13,892 bases of DNA from an uncultured Alistipes sp. (lineage in GTDB: Bacteria; Bacteroidota; Bacteroidia; Bacteroidales; Rikenellaceae), in assembly GCA_937911745.1 (NCBI GenBank), contig CALDPX010000002.1, positions 1-13,892 of the forward strand, given 5' to 3'. A program made the translations under genes and the position numbers. Of this stretch, positions 6,727 to 12,857 are shown piece by piece. A model generated the notes under the pieces. That model was not told the origin of the DNA. It made no database searches and saw nothing but the letters and a program-made list of their open reading frames with translations. Position 1 is the stretch's first letter; each line of letters starts with the position of its first letter.

Positions 6727-7251
6727 ATGAGAAAATTCAAGAATGGGCAGCGAGTCTATTGGAATGACCCTGCTGGTCAGACATCGGGCGAATATACAGT
6801 CCTCGATGCACACGAAGAGAAGTACCAGAACTACACAGACGAGGATGTAGAGGATTACGATGACCGCATCATCCTCATTGGTGATGGCCATAGCGAGGCA
6901 GAGGTAAATGCTGAAGAATTGGACCTCCTTTGTCCGCTATCTCCCGAGGAGATTCGCAAGGTGCAGGCAATGCAGGATGCTATGCAGGACCTGCGACAGG
7001 ATATGCTCAATATGATGCGGGAAACCGTGTCGAAGTATGATGAGCAGCGATTGGAGCACCCTGACGGACACACGTTCACATTCCACGACGAGGATGGTGA
7101 TAAGTGCGAGGTTGTGGCACTCGAAATAATCGAGGGCGAACTGACTGCACTCTTGGAATACGAGAATATTGGCGTAGAGCGTAATGTCAAGGCTTGCTTC
7201 GTAGATGTCTTCGTGCTCTACGAGATAATGGTACAAATGATAGATGAGTAG
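6727..7251 (+). CDS. Acidic protein with SH3/KOW-like N-terminal domain
   Basis: A 174-residue protein. The first 65 residues (FKNGQRVYWNDPAG, then GEYTVLDAHEE, then IILIGDGHSEAEVNAEEL) look like a small beta-barrel of SH3/KOW type that is found repeatedly in short proteins of Bacteroidales mobile elements. Here the barrel is interrupted by an acidic insert, TDEDVEDYDD. Residues 72-110 are a helix, probably coiled (EEIRKVQAMQDAMQDLRQDMLNMM). The C-terminal part is a second beta-rich segment with HTFTFHDEDGDKCEVVALEI. No signal peptide. The role is unknown; such barrels often contact nucleic acid or protein. It is inside the small-gene operon, 14 bases after the 56-residue gene and 2 bases before the next. 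Confidence 0.83.
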   Translation: MRKFKNGQRVYWNDPAGQTSGEYTVLDAHEEKYQNYTDEDVEDYDDRIILIGDGHSEAEVNAEELDLLCPLSPEEIRKVQAMQDAMQDLRQDMLNMMRETVSKYDEQRLEHPDGHTFTFHDEDGDKCEVVALEIIEGELTALLEYENIGVERNVKACFVDVFVLYEIMVQMIDE

Positions 7252-7253
7252 CG

Positions 7254-7538
7254 ATGGAGAAGATGAGTGCCTTACAACAGAAGATCGAGAACTCGTTTGT
7301 CGAGTTCTGCGAGGAGCACGGCCACGAGCCACGCTACGCTAATTGTGAGATTGAGTGGCAAGATGACCACGATACCTGCGATGTTGTCTTCAAACTATCG
7401 TGCGATGTGGATGAGTGCGAGGATGACAAGATATTCTACTACTGCAACTCCGTGCGAGACCTTCAGTCGATGACCGAGAAGGGTACGGAGGACTTTGTGA
7501 TAACCGATATTAACTCATTTGAAGACGACCTGCTTTAA
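7254..7538 (+). CDS. Strongly acidic unknown protein (94 residues)
   Basis: I do not recognise this protein. It has 26 Asp/Glu against 7 Lys/Arg, and five cysteines spread through the chain. The N-terminal half has one likely helix (ALQQKIENSFVEFCEEHG) followed by beta-like segments around CEIEWQDDHDTCDVVFKL and a C-terminal DINSFEDDLL. ATG at 7254 is 2 bases after the upstream stop; an alternative ATG at 7263 would remove three residues. Charge and size suggest a DNA-mimic or a small regulatory partner, but this is only inference. Confidence 0.8.
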   Translation: MEKMSALQQKIENSFVEFCEEHGHEPRYANCEIEWQDDHDTCDVVFKLSCDVDECEDDKIFYYCNSVRDLQSMTEKGTEDFVITDINSFEDDLL

Positions 7539-7540
7539 CT

Positions 7541-7846
7541 ATGCTACAACAGAGACTTTACGACCTATCGGCAGAGTATGTCAATACGCTCAAAGCTCTG
7601 CCACACCGACCCGATGGTTGGTTGCCACACATTGTCTATGTTGAGGAAGAGGGCGACTATCCCGTATTCACTCGCTACCGTATGACGGAACTGAGAAACG
7701 ACGGCAGTTGCACGCTCATCAACGACGAGACGGGTGAGGTGTTTACTGACAGGCACCTCACGGAGATTAACATAGAATGGCTCGACACGCTGCTCAGCTG
7801 GTACAACGACTGTTGCAACGAGCAAGGACTAACTACTAATTACTAA
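7541..7846 (+). CDS. Unknown 101-residue protein
   Basis: A small soluble protein, mildly acidic, with no recognised family. It begins with a helix (LQQRLYDLSAEYVNTLKAL), then has beta-like segments (HIVYVEEEGDYPVF, YRMTELRNDGSCTLIN) typical of a compact alpha/beta fold, and ends with a helix containing EWLDTLLSWYNDCC. The start is 2 bases after the previous stop, and the next gene begins 11 bases later. This keeps it in the same operon-like chain. Confidence 0.8.
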   Translation: MLQQRLYDLSAEYVNTLKALPHRPDGWLPHIVYVEEEGDYPVFTRYRMTELRNDGSCTLINDETGEVFTDRHLTEINIEWLDTLLSWYNDCCNEQGLTTNY

Positions 7847-7857
7847 CACAGAGTAAT

Positions 7858-8415
7858 ATGGATGTATTTATTATTCCCAAAAACGAGGATGAGTTTATTG
7901 AGCTCTACCTCGATAAATCTGTATATGGAGAGCAGATTGCACGATGCGATATTCTCCATCGCGCAATGACGAATAATCTCACAGCAGCAGAGTATCGCAT
8001 ACATAAACTCAATGGCAGTGTAGAATTGTTTGACAAGGAGTATCGACAACTCAAGGAACAACTATTCAAAGCCGCCATTGTATCATTTGCAAGCAAACTA
8101 TGCACAGAACAACGTAACATTTGTGAGAGCGCATATTACAATGCTCCGTGTTGCGAAGAGGGTGAATATATAACAGAAGCCGCGATGCCCGATTTATGTG
8201 AGGATATTAACGCCTATAACGAGGCTGAAAAATGGTGGAAGTCATTATCTACGCAAGAGATGTTAGATTTAGCTACAGTATTTGAGTCAGAGTTTGGCAT
8301 TCTAAACCATAATGAGGTATCTGATGAAGCTGAAGTAGAGCTTTATGATAAATGGGCACAGATTCCAATTGACGACCGCCATCGTATCTTCCTGATAGTA
8401 ACAAAAAGCGAATAG
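7858..8415 (+). CDS. Unknown 185-residue helical protein with AT-richer codons
   Basis: A mostly helical soluble protein, not recognised. It starts MDVFIIPKNEDEFIELYL, has a long central helical region (residues about 28-85) and a cysteine cluster (ESAYYNAPCCEEGEY, with other cysteines near 82 and 89), and ends with DDRHRIFLIVTKSE. By eye its codons are richer in A and T than those of the genes just before and after it (TTA, ATA and AAT are common), which may mean it entered the operon separately. No membrane segment or signal peptide. It starts 11 bases after the previous gene and ends 3 bases before the helix-turn-helix gene. Confidence 0.8.
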   Translation: MDVFIIPKNEDEFIELYLDKSVYGEQIARCDILHRAMTNNLTAAEYRIHKLNGSVELFDKEYRQLKEQLFKAAIVSFASKLCTEQRNICESAYYNAPCCEEGEYITEAAMPDLCEDINAYNEAEKWWKSLSTQEMLDLATVFESEFGILNHNEVSDEAEVELYDKWAQIPIDDRHRIFLIVTKSE

Positions 8416-8418
8416 CCT

Positions 8419-8751
8419 ATGCCATACAAGAGTGAGAAGATATCCATCAGCGGCACAGAGTATGACCGCCGACAGAAACTGACGCCCGAACAGCGTGCGG
8501 AGATATACCATCGCTACCACACCGAAGATGTGAGCCAGCGACAGTTGGCACGAGAGTATGGTGTAAGCCGAAGACTGATTACATTCCTCATAGACCCCGA
8601 CAAGATGGAGGCATCACGCAGCCGACTCAAACGCAGCAAGGCGAAGGGAATGTATAAGCCCGATAAGAAAAAGTGGGCCGAAACTGTGCGAGAGCATCGC
8701 CAATACAAACAACAATTATTCAAACAAGGAAAAATTCAGATAGCAGTATGA
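8419..8751 (+). CDS. Helix-turn-helix DNA-binding protein
   Basis: A 110-residue basic protein, the only clearly basic one in this operon. Residues about 21-59 (LTPEQRAEIYHRY, then SQRQLAREYGVSRRLITFLI) match a resolvase/homeodomain-like helix-turn-helix: an opening helix, then 'QRQLA-x-x-YGVS-x-x-x-I' with the recognition helix SRRLITFLI. The C-terminal half (residues 64-105) is full of Arg and Lys (SRSRLKRSKAKGMYK, then PDKKKWAETVREHR) and would add non-specific DNA contacts. It may be the operon's own regulator or an element-borne DNA-binding factor; small phage proteins of this kind are common. The TGA stop overlaps the ATG of the next gene (ATGA, 4 bases), a standard coupling signal. Confidence 0.85.
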   Translation: MPYKSEKISISGTEYDRRQKLTPEQRAEIYHRYHTEDVSQRQLAREYGVSRRLITFLIDPDKMEASRSRLKRSKAKGMYKPDKKKWAETVREHRQYKQQLFKQGKIQIAV

Positions 8752-9413
8752 GACCAGGAGAACAGGAGCGAGAACTCCAAAGAAAGTTAGTAGACAGCAT
8801 TGTATTTGTCGCAGCAAACCACCAGCCAGAGAATTGGCTGCCTATGAAAGTAACAGTCATCGAGTACCCCGAAGATGAGAATGGCGAGGAGCATCAGCGA
8901 CTGGCAGAGTGCACACTCAAGGAGATATTCGAGAGCGAAGAGTGCTGTATGCGTGAGATTGGTACAGCCACAGATGAGCCATACGGCGTGAGCGAGATTA
9001 TCAATAAGTCGCTTATCGAGGTGTGGGAGAAGTACACGCACATCTGCCATAAGGAGTGGCGCAGAAATGCCATTGCCTACCTTAAAGCCAACACCAAGGC
9101 TCCGGAGAGTATCATCGAGGCATTCGTAGATACCCAGTGGAACAAAGAGGAACTCTTCGCCGACAACCTCAAAACATTCAACGAGTGTGTAGGACACATC
9201 GAAGAGAAAGAGTTGTGGATATTCACTTACTCCATTGACCACTTCGACAGAGATATCCTTGATGAGTTTATCGTCGATTGGTACAATCGTTCTGACAACG
9301 ATGGCAGAGTGCGTAAGATGACGGTGGATGAGTTCCTATCGCTACTTAACGACGAGATGTTTGACGATGTACACAACTGGGTACGAGCAATTGAACTTCC
9401 TAAAAAGCAGTAG
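8748..9413 (+). CDS. Unknown 221-residue protein
   Basis: The ATG at 8748 overlaps the preceding stop by 4 bases and is the preferred start; the frame is open back to 8673, but that would overlap the helix-turn-helix gene by 79 bases. The protein is acidic and largely helical. A probable strand MKVTVIEYPEDENG (near residue 28) is followed by helices, an ECCMREIG cysteine pair near residue 64, IHHC-type sequence KYTHICHKEW near residue 96 and a long C-terminal acidic-helical part with MTVDEFLSLLNDEMFDD. No recognised domain, no signal peptide and no membrane segment. It is 2 bases from the LPD28-like gene and belongs to the same operon. Confidence 0.83.
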   Translation: MRPGEQERELQRKLVDSIVFVAANHQPENWLPMKVTVIEYPEDENGEEHQRLAECTLKEIFESEECCMREIGTATDEPYGVSEIINKSLIEVWEKYTHICHKEWRRNAIAYLKANTKAPESIIEAFVDTQWNKEELFADNLKTFNECVGHIEEKELWIFTYSIDHFDRDILDEFIVDWYNRSDNDGRVRKMTVDEFLSLLNDEMFDDVHNWVRAIELPKKQ

Positions 9414-9415
9414 AT

Positions 9416-9724
9416 ATGAAGACAAAAGAAGAGTTGTATAGCGAGACATTTGAGGTGATGAATGTAAACGACAGAGAGGTGTTGTTTACCTGCCTCCGTA
9501 TTAACCGAGACATCGTTCCAGAGGGACTTCACGCCTACGATATTCGTGAGTCGGATACCGGAGGCGAGTTCGCCACCATAGAGCCCCGCGTAATTGTAAA
9601 CCACGCAGGAACAATCCTCTCGAAAGAGGTAATCGAAATGGGACCTGATGGCTTCGTGGAGATTGACGAGTACGGATTCGAGGACTCGATGACACTCCAG
9701 GAGTGGTTGGATAGTAATACTTAA
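9416..9724 (+). CDS. LPD28-like domain protein
   Basis: A 102-residue single-domain protein. The order EVLFTCLRINRDIVPEGLHAYDIRE (residues 21-45), ATIEPRVIVNHAGTILSKE (53-71) and MTLQEWLD at the end is the pattern of LPD28 (large polyvalent-protein-associated domain 28). These domains were described as parts of very long proteins of phages and conjugative elements that are injected or transferred with DNA, and in Bacteroidales LPD28 also stands alone, usually in mobile-element gene runs like this one. Its exact activity is unknown. The domain is complete here. The start lies 2 bases after the preceding stop, inside the small-gene operon, and the presence of this family is the best single hint that the operon is mobile-element cargo. 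Confidence 0.85.
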   Translation: MKTKEELYSETFEVMNVNDREVLFTCLRINRDIVPEGLHAYDIRESDTGGEFATIEPRVIVNHAGTILSKEVIEMGPDGFVEIDEYGFEDSMTLQEWLDSNT

Positions 9725-9734
9725 TTGATTGGAT

Positions 9735-10139
9735 ATGGATATTCAGAAACTGACACAAGATTACAAGGAGCGATTCTTTGCCTACGCCGAACAGGTGGCG
9801 GAGAATCCTCCCAAGAAGGGGAAGAAAAAGGGAGAGTTAGAATCTCCCAACTTCCTCAAAGAGGTTATAAGGCCCATACTTGATGCACTGGTAGATTTAC
9901 TTCCTGAGTATGGGTTCGCAAAGACCACAGACAAGTACGCTATGTACGGTGAATACTACCGCATTAAGGCGGGCATCGTACTCATTGGAGGCTTCTCCAT
10001 TGACGATGACTTTAAGTTGTTATACACGCCGCTATTTCACGGCAAACCTTGCGGAGAGAGTTGCGAGGTAATAGATATTACACAGTTGGTCAATACTTTA
10101 CGCCGTGAGTTTGAGCGGAGAGGTATCAAAACAAGATAG
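9735..10139 (+). CDS. Unknown 134-residue protein with lysine-rich loop
   Basis: ATG at 9735 was chosen; a TTG two codons earlier (9729) is in frame but unlikely in this group of bacteria. The protein has an N-terminal helix (KLTQDYKERFFAYAEQVAE), then a very basic loop (PPKKGKKKGE), a helix with PILDALVDLLPEYGFAK, and a beta-rich C-terminal half (YYRIKAGIVLIGGFSIDDDFKLLYTPLFHGKP). The loop could contact nucleic acid. I do not recognise a family. No signal peptide. It stands 10 bases after the LPD28-like gene and 2 bases before the membrane protein gene. Confidence 0.82.
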   Translation: MDIQKLTQDYKERFFAYAEQVAENPPKKGKKKGELESPNFLKEVIRPILDALVDLLPEYGFAKTTDKYAMYGEYYRIKAGIVLIGGFSIDDDFKLLYTPLFHGKPCGESCEVIDITQLVNTLRREFERRGIKTR

Positions 10140-10141
10140 CT

Positions 10142-10798
10142 ATGAAAGATTTCAAACAGAAGGCTGATAATGCAGTATTTGTTGCATCAGCCATTGGACC
10201 TTGGGGGATCCTGATGGTCATTGTAGGTATCGTAGGTTTAGTGAAGTGCTGCGTTATGAAACCTCCTGACCTTGCCGAGGAGAGCATCAATAAGAGTGGT
10301 AACATCGTGGAGCACGTGATGGTGCTGGATAGCACAAACAATGGTTTCAGGGTGGTGTATGCCACATCAGAGGCCGTGACCAATGAGAAATATGAAGAGA
10401 TACGGGGACGACCGCATATCCGAACGAGATTCGATAGGTTGAAGATTGAAGCACCGAAGCACTTTGGAGGCAGTCTGCTCAATACGGATATATGCGATTT
10501 CGCACTCTATGCTTATCGATTTCCGATAGACAATGATCTGCGTATTCATAATATATTTGTCACAGGTAAGGAGAAGATGAACTTCTATGTTCAACCTAAC
10601 CCGAACCTGCCGAATTGTGCTACTTGGATGAATTTTGGCACTGAACAGGGCAACCAGTATCTTAATTTTCACGACATAAATGTCTATGTACCTAACGGTG
10701 GTAAAATTTATCGCTATTGGAAGTGTCGGCACTTGTTGCAAGTCTCTGATAATGACGAGCGTTTTAGCCATTTCACGGAAGATGAACGACTATTCTGA
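10142..10798 (+). CDS. Single-pass membrane protein, last gene of the operon
   Basis: A 218-residue protein with a short charged N-terminus (MKDFKQKADN), one hydrophobic segment at residues about 11-35 (AVFVASAIGPWGILMVIVGI and following), two adjacent cysteines (C36, C37) and then a soluble region of about 180 residues. The N-terminal side carries three Lys and no lipobox, so it is likely a membrane anchor rather than a cleaved signal. The soluble part is rich in aromatics and asparagine (FGGSLLNTDICDFALYAYRF, then FYVQPNPNLPNCATWMNFG) and is not recognised. It is the only membrane protein of the operon; it could tether cargo or respond at the membrane, but its orientation cannot be fixed from sequence. 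No terminator was seen in the 165 bases after it. Confidence 0.83.
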   Translation: MKDFKQKADNAVFVASAIGPWGILMVIVGIVGLVKCCVMKPPDLAEESINKSGNIVEHVMVLDSTNNGFRVVYATSEAVTNEKYEEIRGRPHIRTRFDRLKIEAPKHFGGSLLNTDICDFALYAYRFPIDNDLRIHNIFVTGKEKMNFYVQPNPNLPNCATWMNFGTEQGNQYLNFHDINVYVPNGGKIYRYWKCRHLLQVSDNDERFSHFTEDERLF

Positions 10799-10858
10799 TG
10801 ACTCATTTTCTCTATTCACAATCCATCGTAACACGCTGAAAATTAACGATTAAAACAC

Positions 10859-10889
10859 TTGGTGGACAAGCAAAATAAATGTATATTTG
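10859..10889 (+). promoter_or_regulatory. Bacteroidetes promoter for the gene at 10964
   Basis: TTGG (10859-10862) and TATATTTG (10882-10889) are separated by 19 bases. This matches the -33 TTTG-like box and the -7 TAnnTTTG consensus of the Bacteroidetes primary sigma factor. Transcription would begin near 10895, leaving a leader of about 70 bases before the start codon. Confidence 0.75.
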
Positions 10890-10965
10890 TACTCCATTTA
10901 GCGTGATCGAGTAACCAAGTTTGTAAATTGATTGAAATAGATTGAATATGGTAGACAAGTAAAAT
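10860..10965 (+). repeat. Near-identical 17-base direct repeat around the promoter and start
   Basis: TGGTGGACAAGCAAAAT (10860-10876, inside the -33/spacer) recurs as TGGTAGACAAGTAAAAT (10949-10965, over the start codon) with 15 of 17 bases the same, 89 bases apart. The second copy also holds the four-codon frame ATG GTA GAC AAG TAA (10948-10962), which ends one base before the real ATG. The pair may be an operator, a duplicated leader or chance. Confidence 0.55.
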
Positions 10966-11275
10966 GACATCGGAGAAGTCGCAGATTAAGTTTGCGAAAT
11001 CGGAAAGAACGGGAGAGCTTATTGGCTTCGTTTCCCGTCACTCAAAAACTCGTCAATTGAAAGGAGTCAGGGAAGACTCAAGATACGGCAAACAGATTTG
11101 TGTCCTGGCAGAGGATCTGAAAGGCACAATCGAGCCAAATGTTCTCTATTCGGTTGAATTGAAGCCTATGCACAAGGCGAAGGGTTATGTGGTAGTTGCC
11201 GCCACACCCGTACAGTTTCCTGCGACAGTAGAGACCATAATCATTCCCCCAAATACCAGAAAGTATATACTTTAG
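10964..11275 (+). CDS. Conserved-looking small protein of Bacteroidales elements
   Basis: A 103-residue basic protein. Features are IKFAKSERTGELIGFVSRH near the start, an RQLKGVREDSRYGKQICVL segment in the middle, EPNVLYSVELKPMHKAKGYVVV near residue 58 and a C-terminal beta-like ETIIIPPNTRKYIL. The chain reads as a small beta-barrel (five or six strands with basic loops), as in OB-like nucleic-acid-binding proteins, and similar small proteins are a common sight in Bacteroides genomes, but I cannot name a family. It has its own promoter and is therefore controlled separately from the operon before it. A tiny frame (MVDK, stop) ends one base before its ATG and could set translation by re-initiation. 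A short palindrome, TATACT-TT-AGTATA, covers its stop codon (11266-11279). Confidence 0.85.
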   Translation: MTSEKSQIKFAKSERTGELIGFVSRHSKTRQLKGVREDSRYGKQICVLAEDLKGTIEPNVLYSVELKPMHKAKGYVVVAATPVQFPATVETIIIPPNTRKYIL

Positions 11276-11313
11276 TATATAGCCTAATTGTCTGAAGATT
11301 AAAGCGTAAAATC

Positions 11314-11345
11314 TTTGGAAATAGCGCATCAAATCACTATCTTTG
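11314..11345 (+). promoter_or_regulatory. Bacteroidetes promoter of the small transcription unit
   Basis: TTTG (11314-11317) and TATCTTTG (11338-11345) are separated by 20 bases, an excellent match to the Bacteroidetes -33/-7 consensus. Transcription would start near 11352. Confidence 0.8.
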
Positions 11346-11351
11346 CACTCC

Positions 11352-11611
11352 CGATATGGAATAAAACAGGAACTAAAATGCAGCAGAATAGAATGCACAT
11401 ATTGCTTACGGCTATTGGTCGAGTTCAGGGCGTAAAACGCTTTGAAGGTGTTCTGTGTGCGCCTATTTCAAGCGTTGAAACCGCAGATTCTATCGGGAAT
11501 ACTATCCAACTGAAACATACTCGAACACGGATATTATAGATGCAGATATCCGAGTTAAGAGAATAGATAAGAATCGTTGGAAAGTTCCTCACTTTTCAAC
11601 GATTTTTGTTT
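11352..11611 (+). ncRNA. Compact transcription unit: small RNA or 53-residue peptide
   Basis: A promoter at 11314-11345 and an intrinsic terminator at 11572-11611 enclose only about 260 bases. The only usable frame in it is ATG 11378 to TAG 11537-11539, giving 53 residues (MQQNRMHILLTAIGRVQ, then GVKRFEGVLCAPISS, then NTIQLKHTRTRIL). The frame reads as a plausible beta-rich basic peptide but has no strong ribosome binding site, so a regulatory RNA is equally possible. An inner inverted repeat, CGGATAT...ATATCCG, lies at 11528-11552. It is monocistronic and isolated from both neighbours. The transcription unit is well supported; whether it acts as RNA or peptide is open. Confidence 0.55.
11572..11611 (+). 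terminator. Strong intrinsic terminator
   Basis: AATCGTTGGAAAGT (11572-11585) pairs with ACTTTTCAACGATT (11591-11604) over 14 bp with one G-U pair and loop TCCTC; TTTGTTT follows. It closes the small transcription unit. Confidence 0.88.
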
Positions 11612-11709
11612 ATACCCATTGGTGATGCTTAACCTCTCCATCAATTCCGTCCAATGGCAATAACAAACTTTATTATTAACAACGCAGTGATGCGGTAAAC
11701 AATGAAATT
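11612..11709. other. Leader region of the first phosphoesterase gene
   Basis: This stretch between the terminator and the ATG at 11710 shows an interrupted inverted repeat (CATTGG at 11617-11622 and CCAATG at 11651-11656) and no TAnnTTTG promoter. With the preceding terminator, the gene at 11710 must have its own promoter of another type or be read through. Confidence 0.4.
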
Positions 11710-12288
11710 ATGAATTACAAATTTGATGGAGATAGGGTGTTCTTTACATCCGACACTCACTTCTACCACGCCAATATTATCAACTTCTGTGGTAGGCCAT
11801 TTAAGAATGTGGATGTTATGAACGAAACACTCATAGCCAACTGGAATAGCGTAGTCGGTCCGGACGATATTGTGTTTCATCTCGGCGACTTCTGTTTAGG
11901 AGGATCAGCAGAGTGGACCAATATCCTTAATAGGCTAAATGGTAAGATTTATCTGATTGTTGGCAACCACGACATCAAGAATTTGAGGCAAGGATATTAT
12001 AGCCACTTTGAGCATGTCGCAATGCAGATGCATATCGAGGTTGGAAAGCAGAAGATATATCTCAACCACTGCCCATTCTTGTGCTATGGTGGGGCATATC
12101 GAGATACTTGGCAACTATTCGGTCATGTGCACACCAGCAAGCAAAATACAGGCATAGATGCACCTCGACTACATATGCTATTCCCGACACAATATGATGT
12201 TGGAGTGGATAATAACAACTTTACACCTGTCTCATTTGAACAGGTAAAGAGGATAATAGAAAGACAAGTAGAACAGAGTAAGAAATAA
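11710..12288 (+). CDS. Calcineurin-like metallophosphoesterase (phage type)
   Basis: A 192-residue two-metal phosphoesterase with every metal-binding motif in order: SDTHFYH (Asp15, His17), HLGDF (Asp60), VGNHD (Asn86, His87), NHCP (His120) and FGHVH (His139, His141). The SDTHFYHANII opening with DVMNETLIANWNSVV and the length are typical of the small phosphoesterases carried by phages and mobile elements, whose substrates (nucleotides, nucleic acid ends or phosphoproteins) are mostly unknown. No signal peptide, so cytoplasmic. The active site is complete and the enzyme is probably functional. The coiled-coil gene follows after 12 bases, and a second, different phosphoesterase comes after that. 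Confidence 0.93.
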   Translation: MNYKFDGDRVFFTSDTHFYHANIINFCGRPFKNVDVMNETLIANWNSVVGPDDIVFHLGDFCLGGSAEWTNILNRLNGKIYLIVGNHDIKNLRQGYYSHFEHVAMQMHIEVGKQKIYLNHCPFLCYGGAYRDTWQLFGHVHTSKQNTGIDAPRLHMLFPTQYDVGVDNNNFTPVSFEQVKRIIERQVEQSKK

Positions 12289-12300
12289 AAAGATTGAGTT

Positions 12301-12843
12301 ATGAGCGAATACACAACTATCTATTTGAGAAACAGGAATACTCCCCTGTTGGAGTATAGAGAACATCCATCCTTTGAGGAAACAAGCAATTTATCAAAGG
12401 ATGAGATAATAGCAGCTATATATAAGGTAGATGAATACAATAAGAATGTTCACAAATCTTTCGGATGTGAGTTGTTCCGCCTTTCTACTACCCTAAGTCG
12501 TCAATTAGATGTGCTTCAGTGGAGTTCTTCTCCACGAACATTGACAGTAGAACAGCTCGATAGAGTTTTAGCCTTTTATAATGAAGAAATAGAGGATTAT
12601 AAGAGGTCTATTGCAAAGCACAAGGCCACTATAGCTAAGTTAGAAACTCGCATACTCAAGGCTAATGTGGATTTGTATGATAAGATTAGTAAGGATATTG
12701 ATAAATACAATGAAAGCATAGGCTTTTTAGAGGAAGAACTTGAAAACACGCAATGTCAATACAATAAGTTTTATTTCGCTAAGGGCATATTAGATAACAA
12801 GTCTAATGCGGAGGAGTATGAGCTGATTTACACAAAAAGTTAA
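12301..12843 (+). CDS. Coiled-coil protein between two phosphoesterases
   Basis: A 180-residue soluble protein with no recognised family. The N-terminal part starts MSEYTTIYLRNRNTPLLEY, a strand-like element, followed by helices (SKDEIIAAIYKVDEYNKNV). From residue about 84 to 155 the chain is a long Lys/Glu/Ile/Leu-rich helix (LDRVLAFYNEEIEDYKRSIA, then KHKATIAKLETRILKANVDL, then ESIGFLEEELENTQ) with heptad-like spacing, so it probably forms a coiled-coil dimer. By eye its codons are clearly richer in A and T than those of the gene run at 8.4-10.1 kb. It starts 12 bases after the first phosphoesterase and ends 14 bases before the second, so the three are likely one unit. Confidence 0.85.
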   Translation: MSEYTTIYLRNRNTPLLEYREHPSFEETSNLSKDEIIAAIYKVDEYNKNVHKSFGCELFRLSTTLSRQLDVLQWSSSPRTLTVEQLDRVLAFYNEEIEDYKRSIAKHKATIAKLETRILKANVDLYDKISKDIDKYNESIGFLEEELENTQCQYNKFYFAKGILDNKSNAEEYELIYTKS

Positions 12844-12857
12844 AAAAACAGATAACT

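Noticed and set aside
8673..8747. Longer start for the gene ending at 9413
   Set aside because: It would overlap the helix-turn-helix gene by 79 bases. The ATG at 8748 forms the usual ATGA overlap and is preferred.
9729..9734. TTG start two codons before the ATG at 9735
   Set aside because: TTG starts are rare in Bacteroidales and an ATG follows at once with normal spacing.
11315..11377. TTG-started extension of the 53-codon frame
   Set aside because: It would start inside the -33 promoter box, upstream of the expected transcript start.
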